Assembly: GCA_963797085.1 (NCBI GenBank)
Contig: CAWCOA010000029.1
Location: 1-64,000, forward strand
Source: JASJBU01 sp963797085
GTDB lineage: Bacteria > Pseudomonadota > Gammaproteobacteria > Chromatiales > Chromatiaceae
Direction of reading: 5' to 3'
DNA: 64,000 nucleotides
Part shown: positions 8,912 to 18,423 of the stretch, in pieces
Numbering within the stretch: position 1 is the stretch's first letter
Layout: each line of letters opens with the position of its first letter
Made by a program: the position numbers and the translations under genes
The notes under the pieces: generated by a model
Seen by the model: the letters and a program-made list of their open reading frames with translations, nothing else
Told to the model about the DNA's origin: nothing
Databases searched by the model: none

Positions 8912-11253
8912 ACTTCAACCCTGCCGACCCGCTGCCTGTCTCGGGTCGACCAGAGGCGCAGGAAGGCGATCACCAGCAGTAGACTGGAAATCAGTCCGAT
9001 AATCCACACCAGGGAACTGTCGGGATGTTTGCTATAGCTAGCTGTTTGATAAAACAGGCTGGCGCTGAGGAAAGCGACGCCGGTTGTCCAGGCGGCAACG
9101 AATCCCGCCCAGGCCACGCCCGTTTCGCGTTTGATCGCACCGATGGTGGCGACACAGGGGAAATAGAGCAGAATAAACAGCAGATAGGCGAAGGCCCCGG
9201 CCTGCCCGTCGAAGCGGGCCGCCATGGCGCCAAATACATCCAGACTGACCTCTTGTGTCTTGGCGGCCGTTACACTGGTAGCCAACTCAATCGATAGCGG
9301 ATCGGTGAGCAGATCCTTCACGCCGAGGAGGTTTTCCGGCACGGTTGCCGCTGCGGCTTTGAGGGAGACCCAGAGATCGAAGGCGCGCGGCTCGACTCCG
9401 CCATTCGCATCCGCCGCCAGACTGGTGTAGAGCGAGTCGAGGGTGCCAACCACCGTCTCTTTCGCCAGCACACCGGTGAAAATACCCACCGTGGCTGGCC
9501 AGTTGTCTTCCTTGATGCCCATCGGCGCCAGCAGCGGTGTCACCGCCCGGCCAACCGCGCTGAGCACCGATTTTTCCGTATCCTCGTTGCCGAAGCTGCC
9601 ATCGGTGCCAATCGAGTTCAGTACGTTGATCGCCAGCACCATCAACACGATGACCTGCCCCGCCTCCTTGATAAACAGCTTCAGCCGGTCCCAGGTGCGC
9701 AGGGCGACACCTTTGGCTGTTGGCATATGGTACGGGGGCAGTTCCATCATGAATCCGGTGCTCTCCCCTGAGAGCAGGGTACGCTTCATGATCATGCCGG
9801 TGAGGATCGCCACGGTGATACCAATCAGATACAGACTGAATACCAGGTTTTGGCCATTGGCGGGAAAGAAGGCCGCGGCAAACAGCGCATAGACCGGTAG
9901 TCGCGCACCACAGGACATGAAGGGATTCATCAGGATGGTCAGCTTCCGCTCCCGCTCACTCTCCAGAGTACGGGTTGCCATTACCGCCGGGACATTACAG
10001 CCAAAACCGACGATCATGGGCACAAAGGCCTTGCCGGGCAGCCCGATGGAACGCATGAAACGGTCCATGACGAAGGCGGCCCGCGCCATGTAGCCGGTGT
10101 CTTCCACCACCGAGAGAAACAGATAGAGGGCGGTGATGATGGGTATGAAGGTCGCCACCACCTGAATACCACCGCCGGCGCCATTGGCGAGGAACACAAT
10201 GAGCCAATCAGGGCTGCCCGCAACCTGTAGCAGATGCCCCAGGCCTTCCACGAAAAACGCTCCGGCGACACCATCGAAGAAATCGATGAACGCGCCGCCG
10301 ATATTGATGGAGAACATGAACATCAGATACATCACGGCGAGAAACACCGGCACACCGAAGATCCGGCTCAACACCACTTTGTCGATTCGGTCGCTGATGG
10401 TCTTGCCGACCCGGCCCTGCTCAGTGACCACGGTCTGCGCCAACGCATGGGCATGGCCATAGCGGGTATCGGCAATGTGGATATCGGCTTCTTCGTTGGC
10501 GCGCTTTTCGATCGCCTGCCGCCAGGGCTCGAGCTGTTGCAGTAGCTTGTGATCGGCATGATCCAGGGCAAACTCGTCACCCTCCAGCATCTTCAGCAAC
10601 AACCAGTGCCGCTTTGCATTGTCCGGCTCCGACTTGAGTAAGCCATCCATCTCGCTGATCGCCTGTTCGACCACTTCATCCTGAGCCAGAGCAAAGCCTC
10701 CGGGCACCTCGCCGGCGGCCAGATCCTGCACCGCGCTTTTCAGCTTGATGATGCCTTCCCCGGTCACCGCTACAATCGGCACCACCGGACAACCCACCTC
10801 CTGACTCAGTTTCGCGATGTCGATATGGATGCCGCGATGGCGGGCGACATCCATCATATTGAGCGCAATCAGCAGCGGCACGCCCATCTCCAACATCTGT
10901 ACGGTGAGATAGAGATTGCGTTCCAGATTGGAGGCATCGACGATATTCACGATCAGATCGGCATCCCGCGACAACAGATAGTCTCGGGTGACCTGTTCAT
11001 CCAGGGATGAGGCGTCCAGGGAGTAGATACCGGGGGTGTCGATGGCGGTCACTTCCTCGCCATCCAGATCGAAACGACCCTCCTTGCGATCCACCGTCAC
11101 GCCAGGCCAATTGCCGGTGCGCTGGCGAATCCCTGTCAGGGCATTGAACAGGGCCGTCTTGCCGCAATTCGGATTACCCGCCAGGGCGATAGTCAGCTTC
11201 TGGTCACCCTTGGGAGTGGGAATGTCCTGACCATTCGTTGCCGTTAAACCCAC
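8908..11253 (-). CDS. feoB: ferrous iron transporter FeoB
   Basis: This large inner-membrane protein (about 781 residues) imports Fe(II). The N-terminal G domain shows G1 GNPNCGKT, G3 DTPG and G4 NMMD. A Gate/core membrane region follows with GFGCNVPAVMATRTL and the second gate. The GTG at 11253 has GGAGG 9 nt upstream and is my choice; a GTG at 11271, directly after the feoA stop, is also in frame. It sits between feoA and feoC, with a candidate Fur box before feoA, so iron repression is likely. Confidence 0.93.
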   Translation of the reverse strand: MGLTATNGQDIPTPKGDQKLTIALAGNPNCGKTALFNALTGIRQRTGNWPGVTVDRKEGRFDLDGEEVTAIDTPGIYSLDASSLDEQVTRDYLLSRDADLIVNIVDASNLERNLYLTVQMLEMGVPLLIALNMMDVARHRGIHIDIAKLSQEVGCPVVPIVAVTGEGIIKLKSAVQDLAAGEVPGGFALAQDEVVEQAISEMDGLLKSEPDNAKRHWLLLKMLEGDEFALDHADHKLLQQLEPWRQAIEKRANEEADIHIADTRYGHAHALAQTVVTEQGRVGKTISDRIDKVVLSRIFGVPVFLAVMYLMFMFSINIGGAFIDFFDGVAGAFFVEGLGHLLQVAGSPDWLIVFLANGAGGGIQVVATFIPIITALYLFLSVVEDTGYMARAAFVMDRFMRSIGLPGKAFVPMIVGFGCNVPAVMATRTLESERERKLTILMNPFMSCGARLPVYALFAAAFFPANGQNLVFSLYLIGITVAILTGMIMKRTLLSGESTGFMMELPPYHMPTAKGVALRTWDRLKLFIKEAGQVIVLMVLAINVLNSIGTDGSFGNEDTEKSVLSAVGRAVTPLLAPMGIKEDNWPATVGIFTGVLAKETVVGTLDSLYTSLAADANGGVEPRAFDLWVSLKAAAATVPENLLGVKDLLTDPLSIELATSVTAAKTQEVSLDVFGAMAARFDGQAGAFAYLLFILLYFPCVATIGAIKRETGVAWAGFVAAWTTGVAFLSASLFYQTASYSKHPDSSLVWIIGLISSLLLVIAFLRLWSTRDRQRVGRVEV

Positions 11254-11271
11254 GCCCCAGGCCCTCCCCAC

Positions 11272-11550
11272 TCACACTTCGGCGTCGGGATCGAGGGGCA
11301 GCATCAGTATCTTGGCCGCCACGCCGCCACCCAAGGCAACCCTGGAGCCATGACTGGCGACCACTACCCCATGCCCGCGGTGCTGCAACACATCCACAAC
11401 CGACCCCACACGCAGACCCAGACTGAGCAGACGACGGGTCATCTCGCGTCCGCCATTCAATCTTTCGATGCGCGCATGCTCTCCCACTGGCAAGAGATCC
11501 AGGGTGATCAGTTCGGCGCTAGGTTGAGTCGGTCTGTTCATGGATGGCAT
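11272..11550 (-). CDS. feoA: FeoA ferrous iron transport accessory protein
   Basis: This 92-residue SH3-like protein contains TLDLLPVGEHARIERL, the LSLGLRVGSVVDVLQ segment and the C-terminal VALGGGVAAKILM, all typical of FeoA. It is the first gene of feoABC and its stop abuts feoB. An alternative start three codons in (MNRPTQP) is possible. FeoA is a cytoplasmic partner needed for FeoB function in the family. A candidate Fur box lies 17 nt upstream of the first ATG. Confidence 0.88.
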   Translation of the reverse strand: MPSMNRPTQPSAELITLDLLPVGEHARIERLNGGREMTRRLLSLGLRVGSVVDVLQHRGHGVVVASHGSRVALGGGVAAKILMLPLDPDAEV

Positions 11551-11566
11551 TGTGAAAGCAATCCTA

Positions 11567-11585
11567 AATAATAATAATTACCATT
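11567..11585 (-). promoter_or_regulatory. candidate Fur box before feoA
   Basis: The plus-strand sequence AATAATAATAATTACCATT matches the 19-bp Fur consensus GATAATGATAATCATTATC at 13 of 19 positions by eye. Its position just upstream of feoA fits iron-dependent repression. Confidence 0.5.
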
Positions 11586-11669
11586 TAATCAGGGGGTCCG
11601 GCATACTTCAAGTCGCAAGCATACCATTAGATACTAAAAAGCTGATATACGCCACACCAAAAGTAACAG

Positions 11670-11810
11670 TTAGCTCCCAAGCGGCTTTTGCAACAGATCG
11701 ATTCGATGCGGCTTCATGAACTGGGCGCCATCTTCCGTCATATGCGCCATAAAGGCCGAGCGGATCTCTGCATAGCGCTGATTATCGATGGCCAGTTCTG
11801 TGTGGGTTAC
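11670..11810 (-). pseudogene. severed C-terminal end of the methyltransferase
   Basis: In the frame joined to the methyltransferase, this stretch reads THTELAIDNQRYAEIRSAF..., continues open and ends at TAA (11670-11672). It is separated from the rest of the gene by the palindromic element. Removing 264 bp rejoins it in frame as CTG TTA GTA ACC. It has no start of its own and is probably not expressed as a protein. Confidence 0.7.
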
Positions 11811-12075
11811 AGTACTCTTTCAATATGATATTGCCGCGTTCAGCGAGTCGGGAAGCGATTGTCCGCTAGGCGCGCCTCGCAGGTAATGGCAGGCCCTTGC
11901 CAAGAGGTGCAACAACGCGGACGATCGCTTCCCGGCTCGTCCACAGGAAGCTAACCAGATGATCCAATCCGGCGTTGCAGTCCTTGAGAAGGGCCTGCCA
12001 TTCTCTGCGGACTGCGCCTTGACTTGAATCATCTGATTAGCTCTGAACACGGCAATATCATATTGAAAGAGTACT
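11811..12075. mobile_element. palindromic non-autonomous (MITE-like) insertion
   Basis: The 26-bp ends (11811-11836 and 12050-12075) are perfect inverted repeats, beginning AGTACTCTTTCAATATGATA; with one mismatch they extend to 33 bp. Inside are three more inverted pairs: 11844-11865 with 11918-11939 (20/22), 11885-11913 with 11974-12002 (24/29) and 11948-11967 with 12024-12043. No transposase is encoded. A TAC direct repeat (11808-11810 and 12072-12074) may be the target duplication. Confidence 0.85.
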
Positions 12076-12647
12076 AACAGGAAGCGTGTTTCAAATGCTT
12101 CCCAGCTTGTATAAGTCCCTGGCACATCGATGAATTTTTCGTCCATCAGCTGCATGGCGCCTGTCGCAACCAATGACTTGATGGACTCAAAGGCGAGTTC
12201 ACGCACCTCTTTCTCATCGTGGACCAGACACATCAGGTCGTTAAAAGCACCCGCATAGACCGGCTCACAAAACCAGGCAAGGCCTCCCGGCTTGAGCACC
12301 CGGCTGATCTCCTGCATCGCCTTGTCCATTAAGCCCCGGGGCACATGATGGAGTGATTTCAGCATCCATACGATGTCCATACTGTTGTCCGGTTGGGAAA
12401 TCCCCTGCGCACCCTCTAGCCTGAACTGCAGATTCGGCAGTTCGAGCGGCAGGTTCTTGGCGTGTTGTATCGGGTCCACCTCCGTGGCGATGAACGCTGT
12501 GCCCGGATAACGCTCAGCCAACTGGCGGGCAATCCAGGCGCTGCCACAACCCAGCTCCAGTACGCGGGCATTCGACAATGGCAGCAGACTCTCCATCAAT
12601 TCCAGCTCAGTGGTGATTTCATAGGCATCGGGCCGATCGAGTTGCAT
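11820..12647 (-). CDS. SAM-dependent methyltransferase, interrupted by an inserted element
   Basis: The N-terminal part is a class I methyltransferase with SAM-binding motif VLELGCGSAWIARQLAERYP, an acidic residue after strand 2 (ATEVDP) and KPGGLAWFCEP. The reading frame then enters the palindromic element after ETRFLLV, so about the last 77 residues, up to the stop at 11820, are encoded by the element. The ancestral C-terminus lies at 11670-11810. The ATG at 12647 matches the domain; a TTG five codons upstream has a more distant GGAG. The chimeric protein may be inactive or altered. The substrate is unknown. Confidence 0.7.
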   Translation of the reverse strand: MQLDRPDAYEITTELELMESLLPLSNARVLELGCGSAWIARQLAERYPGTAFIATEVDPIQHAKNLPLELPNLQFRLEGAQGISQPDNSMDIVWMLKSLHHVPRGLMDKAMQEISRVLKPGGLAWFCEPVYAGAFNDLMCLVHDEKEVRELAFESIKSLVATGAMQLMDEKFIDVPGTYTSWEAFETRFLLVLFQYDIAVFRANQMIQVKAQSAENGRPFSRTATPDWIIWLASCGRAGKRSSALLHLLARACHYLRGAPSGQSLPDSLNAAISY

Positions 12648-12719
12648 GACTGTTACTGACAAGATTGCTGTGCTCCGCTATTTTAATGGCAGCACATTCT
12701 ACCGACCGGAGCTGACACA

Positions 12720-14453
12720 TTGCTATCTGAGGCTGTTACCCACTGGCTGGAGCGCCATCGTTTGCATCTCTCTCGTCCCGATGCACTCTTGCAGCTTTCC
12801 GGCATGGGTCTATTGACCGGCTTTCTCGCCGGCGCGGTAATCGTCGCCTTCCGGCTGGCCGTGGAATCCATCCAGGCCGGGATGCTGCCGGGCCATTTGC
12901 CTGAAAACTATGAGGCCCTGCCGCCCTTGGCGCGTTTCCTGTTACCGCTGTGCGGTGGCGTATTAATAGGTTTCATCTTCCATCGCTATGCCAAGGGTCT
13001 GTATGTGCTGGGTATCGCCCGTATCATGGAACGCCTTGCCTATCACCAGGGACATCTCAGCCTGCGGGAGTTCTTTCTGCAGTTTATCGGCGCGGCCATT
13101 GCCATCATCAGCGGCCACTCGGTTGGGCGCGAAGGTCCGCATGTCTTTCTGGGTGCGGCCAGCGGCTCACTTATGGGTCAGAAGCTGTCCCTGCCCAATA
13201 ACAGCATAAGAACCCTGGTCGGTTGTGGGGCGGCCGCGGGTATCTCTGCCTCTTTCGATACCCCGCTGGCCGGCGTCATCTTTGCCCTCGAGGTGATCAT
13301 GATGGAGTACACGCTGGCCAGCTTCATTCCGATCATTCTGGCTGCTGTCAGCGCCAGCAGCCTGTCGCTGTTTTTTTTGGGGGACAGCAAGGCCTTCGAG
13401 GTCTCTGTCCTGCAGCTCGGGTCCATGCGTGAACTTTCCATAGTCCTGCTGCTGGGTGTGGCGGCTGGTACGGCTTCCGCCGGCTTTGTCCACCTTTTGC
13501 AGTTCATATCGACCAAGAGCAGGGGCCTAAAATTCTGGCAGAAGACAACAGTCTCCGGATTTATCATGGGTCTTTGTGGACTGCTGGCCCCTGAAGTACT
13601 GGGCATCGGCTATGACACCGTCAACAGCATTCTCCTGGGACAGGTTGCGTTCAGCCTGTTACTCCTCCTGGTCGTCATGAAGATCATCGCCACCTCCAGC
13701 TGCATTGGGATGGGCATACCCGGCGGCATGATCGGGCCCGCCCTGTTCATCGGCGCCGCAGTTGGCGGTGTCATTGCCCCTCTCCCCGGCATCCTCTTCG
13801 ATGGAGTGGTGTCGGACCCCGGTTTTTATGCGCTGATCGGCATGGGCGCAGTGATGGGCGCGAGTCTGCAGGCGCCACTGGCCGCCTTGACTGCGGTCAT
13901 CGAACTGACCCATAACCCGCAGGTGGTTATGCCGGGCATGCTGGCTATCGTTGTCGCGAGCTTGACGAGCAGCGAGTTGTTTCGCAAAAAATCCCTGTTC
14001 ATTACCATGCTGCAGGCAAGCGGCCTGGACTACCGCACCGACCCGGTAATGCAGTCCTTGCGACGGGTGGGGGTTGCCAGCATCATGCAGCAGGACTTCC
14101 TGCGCTGTAGTTCGCTGCTGACCCGGGATAAAGCCGCCCACATCCTGGCCCAGGCCCCGGAATGGATTCTGATCGACGAACGAGACGGCAACACCCTCTC
14201 TTTGATGCCCGGCGTGGACCTCGCACACGCAGCAGAAGAGGGCAGTGAGGACCTGCTCGATCTTTTGACGATCCCGGCCCGGCGTTTCCAACTCACCAAC
14301 ATCTCGGAACTGGCGACTCTGCAGGAAGCCCTGGAAAAACTGCAGGAGAGCGGCGCCGAAGCCCTGTATGTCGAGCGAATTGGTCGTTACCGGCCTTTTT
14401 CCGTTCAGGGTATACTCACACGTGAGCAGATCGAGTCAGCTTATCGGTTTTGA
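12720..14453 (+). CDS. ClC-family chloride channel or Cl-/H+ antiporter
   Basis: This is a 577-residue polytopic membrane protein with about ten or more helices. The ClC filter motifs are present: GHSVGREGPHVFLGAASG, whose Glu in GREGP is the gating glutamate, and GIPGGMIGPALFIGAA, followed by GMGAVMGASLQAPL. A C-terminal cytoplasmic CBS-like region covers about 450-575. The start is TTG with GGAG 8 nt upstream. It is divergent from the methyltransferase. Retention of the gating Glu is compatible with an antiporter, but the sequence does not prove it. Confidence 0.88.
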   Translation: MLSEAVTHWLERHRLHLSRPDALLQLSGMGLLTGFLAGAVIVAFRLAVESIQAGMLPGHLPENYEALPPLARFLLPLCGGVLIGFIFHRYAKGLYVLGIARIMERLAYHQGHLSLREFFLQFIGAAIAIISGHSVGREGPHVFLGAASGSLMGQKLSLPNNSIRTLVGCGAAAGISASFDTPLAGVIFALEVIMMEYTLASFIPIILAAVSASSLSLFFLGDSKAFEVSVLQLGSMRELSIVLLLGVAAGTASAGFVHLLQFISTKSRGLKFWQKTTVSGFIMGLCGLLAPEVLGIGYDTVNSILLGQVAFSLLLLLVVMKIIATSSCIGMGIPGGMIGPALFIGAAVGGVIAPLPGILFDGVVSDPGFYALIGMGAVMGASLQAPLAALTAVIELTHNPQVVMPGMLAIVVASLTSSELFRKKSLFITMLQASGLDYRTDPVMQSLRRVGVASIMQQDFLRCSSLLTRDKAAHILAQAPEWILIDERDGNTLSLMPGVDLAHAAEEGSEDLLDLLTIPARRFQLTNISELATLQEALEKLQESGAEALYVERIGRYRPFSVQGILTREQIESAYRF

Positions 14454-14551
14454 TTCGGATCAGGCAATCGATTAAAAACCCTCACATCATTAAAGTAAAA
14501 CGTTTAGTATGACTTATTTGTATGCAGCAATCTTTCCACAGGGCACAGACC

Positions 14552-15466
14552 ATGACTGATAACACCAATAATCCAGAGACCATTCTTTATAATGACCAGC
14601 CTGTTCGCCTGGAAGAGATATTGAAGGAATTTGAGGCTCAGCAGGGTGTGATCTCCGAGCTGAAAAAAAATCAGAAGAAGGCCATCAAGCGTTTTCGCAG
14701 AGAGGAAGAACTCAAACCCTACCAGGCCGAACTGATCAAGATGCAGCAGTATCTTGAAAAGACCCGCACTCGCATGATCATCCTGTTCGAGGGACGAGAT
14801 GCGGCCGGCAAGGGCGGCACCATCCGACGCGTCTCCCGTTACATGAATGAGAAACATTACCGTATTGTCGCTCTTGGCAAACCCACGGAAGAGCAGAAGA
14901 CCCAATGGTTTTTCCAAAAATATGTGCGCGCCTGCCCCCGCGGTGGTGAAGTGGTCATGTTCGACCGCAGCTGGTACAACCGCGCGGTAGTGGAACCCAT
15001 CTTCGGTTTCTGTACGAAAGAAGACTATGAAAACTTCATGATCGGCTGCCCGGGGTTTGAGAAGGATCTGGTACGCCAAGGCACCATCCTGGTAAAACTC
15101 TATTTTTCAGTCACCAAAGAAGAACAGGCAAGGCGGTTTGAAAGACGTAAAACCGACCCCCTGCGTCAATGGAAACTGTCTGAGATCGACGTGCAGGCCC
15201 AGGACCGCTGGGATGAGTTCACCAAACAAAAATATGAGATGCTGCGCCGCACCCACACCACGCATGCCCCATGGACAATTATTCGTTCCATCGATAAACA
15301 TCAGGCCCGGTTGAATGCGATGAAGGTGATCCTCAACGCCGTGCCCTACGAACGCCTGCAACCTGAACTGGACTTTGTCCCAAGTCACGACATCGTCATT
15401 TCTGGTTCACGGGAACTGGAACAAATGGAAGCCCAACGCCTGCAACAAGGCAAATTCGTGGGGTGA
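14552..15466 (+). CDS. ppk2: polyphosphate kinase 2 family protein
   Basis: PPK2 enzymes transfer phosphate between polyphosphate and nucleotides. This protein (304 residues) is a single-domain PPK2 with a Walker A-like loop FEGRDAAGKGGTI, the lid-region RACPRGGEVVMFDRSWYNRA containing the Walker B Asp, and the family segment RRKTDPLRQWKLS. The N-terminal 80 residues are charged and helical. I chose MTDNTNN; an ATG ten codons upstream is also in frame. PPK2 subclass and nucleotide preference cannot be told from sequence reading alone. Confidence 0.88.
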   Translation: MTDNTNNPETILYNDQPVRLEEILKEFEAQQGVISELKKNQKKAIKRFRREEELKPYQAELIKMQQYLEKTRTRMIILFEGRDAAGKGGTIRRVSRYMNEKHYRIVALGKPTEEQKTQWFFQKYVRACPRGGEVVMFDRSWYNRAVVEPIFGFCTKEDYENFMIGCPGFEKDLVRQGTILVKLYFSVTKEEQARRFERRKTDPLRQWKLSEIDVQAQDRWDEFTKQKYEMLRRTHTTHAPWTIIRSIDKHQARLNAMKVILNAVPYERLQPELDFVPSHDIVISGSRELEQMEAQRLQQGKFVG

Positions 15467-15471
15467 GACAA

Positions 15472-15541
15472 GTCCCTTGGTCCTGTGGACCAAGGACACC
15501 TGCCGAACGACCAGCCATGGAGGGCTGGACAGGGAGTTATG
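15472..15541. repeat. hairpin-rich intergenic repeat after ppk2
   Basis: A 9-bp perfect stem, CCTTGGTCC and GGACCAAGG with loop TGT, lies at 15475-15495. A second hairpin, CCAGCC...GGCTGG, lies at about 15511-15529. The segment CTGCCGAACGACCAGCCATGG resembles the 50-bp repeat unit at 8.4 kb. It lies between convergent genes and could end transcription, but no T-run follows. Confidence 0.45.
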
Positions 15542-15680
15542 AAGAACACCCCCACCTTCGCCAGGGATGGCAAATACCATTTTACTTACGGAGCCTTACC
15601 ATTTGTCCAGTGGACAAGCGTAGCGTAGCGACCAGGCCACTCCTGGGCTTCTTCTGCGGCAAGTCCCAGCTAACAGCCTT

Positions 15681-18143
15681 TTATGCCTCCTGCCCGACCA
15701 GCTCTCGTAAGGCCCGCACCGTCTCTGCATACTCGATTTCAAGCTGTTTGATCAAATCACCCGCGCCACCAAGATCTCCGCCAGCTCCCATCCTCTCCAA
15801 TTGCTGACACAGTTCGGACAATCTGCGGGCGCCTATGTTAGCGCTGGATGATTTCAGGCTATGTGCAACTTGCTTCAGACTCTCCCCACAGCCTCGCTCA
15901 ATTGCCTGTCGAATATCACTCAGCTGATCCGGGGCACTCCGCTGGTAAATATCGAAGACACGCTTTAGCATGGGAGGGGCTCCTGGTCTCGAAATGCTCC
16001 GCAACTGATCAAGCGCCCCTTGATCCAGCACACCAGTGTTCTCATTCTGTGGCCTGTGGCTAGGTGGCTGTTCATTGACTCCAGCGGGAGACCGATGCAG
16101 CCATTTCAATAACAGCGCTCTCAACTCCTGACGCGTAAACGGCTTACTCAGGTAATCATCCATACCGACACTACGGCATTCATCCCGAACATCCTGCACC
16201 ACATCGGCTGTAAGCGCCACGATGGTGATGCCTTTTGCAATTTTCTTCGACAGCTCCAACTCCCTGATCGCCCGGGTAACTTCATAGCCATTCAAGCCCG
16301 GCATATGCAGATCCATCAGGATCACATCCAGCGCAGTCTCCTGAAAGGCTGCCAGAGCTGAATTGCCATCTGCCACTGCGGTCACCCGCAAGCCTAGCCC
16401 TTCAAGCATTTCCAGCGCCACTTCTTGATTCACTAGGTTATCCTCCACGAGCAGCACATGAGCCTCGATAGGCTGCTCTGAAGGGTCATCTTCTGGCGCT
16501 TCACACGCTGTAATTATTTGCTCGACAGCCCATGGCAGCTGCAGTATAAAGCTGAATTCACTGCCCTGACCCGGCTGACTCTCCAGCGTCAGCTGCCCCC
16601 CCATCAAGGCGACCAAGCGATCTGCGATTGGCAGGCCCAAACCGGTACCGCCAAATCGCCGGCTGGTGGAAGTGTCCGCCTGGCCAAATGCATTGAATAT
16701 CTTCACCCGGGACTCGCTGGAGATACCGATCCCTGTATCCTTGACCAGAAAGCGGGCTTTCACTCCATTTTCACTGACCTCATTTGCTTCAACATGGAAG
16801 GTTACACCGCCGGTCCCGGTAAATTTGATGGCGTTGCCAAGCAGGTTGAACAGCACTTGTCGGATGCGATGAGAATCACCAACCAAATTGCCGGCAAGCG
16901 CAGTGTCCACATTTGTATTCAACACCAGGCCCTTGCTGGTTACCTGCTCTGAGAAAATGTCGGCGATCTCTTGTGCCAGTGCTGTAAGATCAAACGCTTT
17001 TTGTTCTATCTCTTGCTGGCCTGCTTCGATTTTGGAAAAATCCAGAATACCCTCGATCACATCCAGCAGATGCTTCCCGGACCCTGCGATTGTTTCGGTA
17101 AAATGCCGCTGGCGCTCATCCAAATCAGTACCCAGCAGCAGCTCTACCATTCCCAGCACACCATTCATCGGGGTGCGTATTTCATGGCTCATGTTCGCGA
17201 GAAACTCACTTTTTGCCTTATTCGCTGCCTCGGCGGCCTCTTTCGCTTCCTGTAGAGCAAGTTCCGCCTTTTTCCGGTCGGTAATGTCTGCCACGCTGCC
17301 AACCATGCGCAGGGGTTTTCCTTCCTCATCCCACTTCACCACATTACCCCGATCGAGTACCCAGATGATCTCCCCATCCAACCGTCGCATGCGGTGCTCA
17401 TGGGAATATGTGCCGTTACCCGCCAGACAGGAGTTAAGGGCTGCCATAATAGCGTCGCGCTCTTCCTCAAGCAGACAGGAAGAAAAATCATAGAGCGAAT
17501 GTTCAATCTCGTCTACGGGGTAACCAAACACCTCGCACCAGCGACTATTATTCACCAGGCGGCCGCTGGACAACTCCCAATCCCAGATACCTTCACCCGT
17601 GGCTTCGAGTACGTAGCGAAGACGATGCTCGCTCTCCTCAGACTGCTGCCTTGCAACCTGAAGATCGGTCACATCACTGGCTATCACCAGAATCGTCGGA
17701 TTTCCTTCACGATCATTCAGTGGTTTCTTGATTGACTGATAATACCGTGTCTGTCCGGTGGCTACATCCGTCGAGTCCTCCATCACTACATGGGTCTCAC
17801 CCTGGCGCATGATTTCACGCACATTCTCCCGATAGAACTCGACCTGTTCTTTGTTAGGGTTGAAGGCCCCATCATCCTTACCCATTAAATTTTCAGTGCT
17901 GGTTCCATAGAGATTGGCCAGGGCTCGATTGCCAAAGATGAAGCGCCCATCCCAGTCTTTCAGCAAGATGACAGAGGGATTTTCGTCAATAATGGTACGC
18001 AGCAGAATTTCCCGGTCCTGCAGCTCTATACGCTGTTGTTCTTGCTGCAGCCATCTACGCCTATAGATAAAAAGCATGAGGCCCATGGCGACTAAAAGAA
18101 GAAAATTAATTATTGGCAGCAAAGCATTCATCATCTTTTCCAT
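15681..18143 (-). CDS. hybrid sensor histidine kinase (PAS-PAS-HK-REC-HPt)
   Basis: This 820-residue membrane sensor has one N-terminal helix (about 7-25), two PAS domains (about 45-165 and 170-295), a dimerisation domain with phospho-acceptor H320 in NMSHEIRTPMNG, and an ATPase domain with DTGIGIS and GGTGLGL motifs. A receiver follows with D611 in MDLHMPG, then a C-terminal HPt domain with H761 in AHSLKSSSANIG. It therefore carries a full internal phosphorelay, as in BarA/ArcB-type kinases. No cognate DNA-binding regulator is adjacent, and the signal is unknown. Confidence 0.9.
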   Translation of the reverse strand: MEKMMNALLPIINFLLLVAMGLMLFIYRRRWLQQEQQRIELQDREILLRTIIDENPSVILLKDWDGRFIFGNRALANLYGTSTENLMGKDDGAFNPNKEQVEFYRENVREIMRQGETHVVMEDSTDVATGQTRYYQSIKKPLNDREGNPTILVIASDVTDLQVARQQSEESEHRLRYVLEATGEGIWDWELSSGRLVNNSRWCEVFGYPVDEIEHSLYDFSSCLLEEERDAIMAALNSCLAGNGTYSHEHRMRRLDGEIIWVLDRGNVVKWDEEGKPLRMVGSVADITDRKKAELALQEAKEAAEAANKAKSEFLANMSHEIRTPMNGVLGMVELLLGTDLDERQRHFTETIAGSGKHLLDVIEGILDFSKIEAGQQEIEQKAFDLTALAQEIADIFSEQVTSKGLVLNTNVDTALAGNLVGDSHRIRQVLFNLLGNAIKFTGTGGVTFHVEANEVSENGVKARFLVKDTGIGISSESRVKIFNAFGQADTSTSRRFGGTGLGLPIADRLVALMGGQLTLESQPGQGSEFSFILQLPWAVEQIITACEAPEDDPSEQPIEAHVLLVEDNLVNQEVALEMLEGLGLRVTAVADGNSALAAFQETALDVILMDLHMPGLNGYEVTRAIRELELSKKIAKGITIVALTADVVQDVRDECRSVGMDDYLSKPFTRQELRALLLKWLHRSPAGVNEQPPSHRPQNENTGVLDQGALDQLRSISRPGAPPMLKRVFDIYQRSAPDQLSDIRQAIERGCGESLKQVAHSLKSSSANIGARRLSELCQQLERMGAGGDLGGAGDLIKQLEIEYAETVRALRELVGQEA

Positions 18144-18423
18144 GGCGTTGCAGGCAACTTAGTGAGAGGATTTGAGGGTTTATCAGAGAGTGGCTGGGGT
18201 CTTTGATATCGGTTCTAATCGGCAATCGATAACAATCCTTTACCGGTCAGAACAGCAGATCAGAACATTTGCTTATTGGGTGACCTAGTGATTGTATGCA
18301 CTTTCCATGCTCTCGAGACAATCCACCAAAGACATTATCTAACGTGTTTATTGCAAAAAAATTACCGAAAGACCGTAGTTTTCTAGCAACTTAATCAATG
18401 GAAAACTAGTCTCACGCCTTTTG

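Noticed and set aside
9025..10545. Plus-strand frames within feoB
   Set aside because: They are antisense shadows of a high-GC conserved gene.
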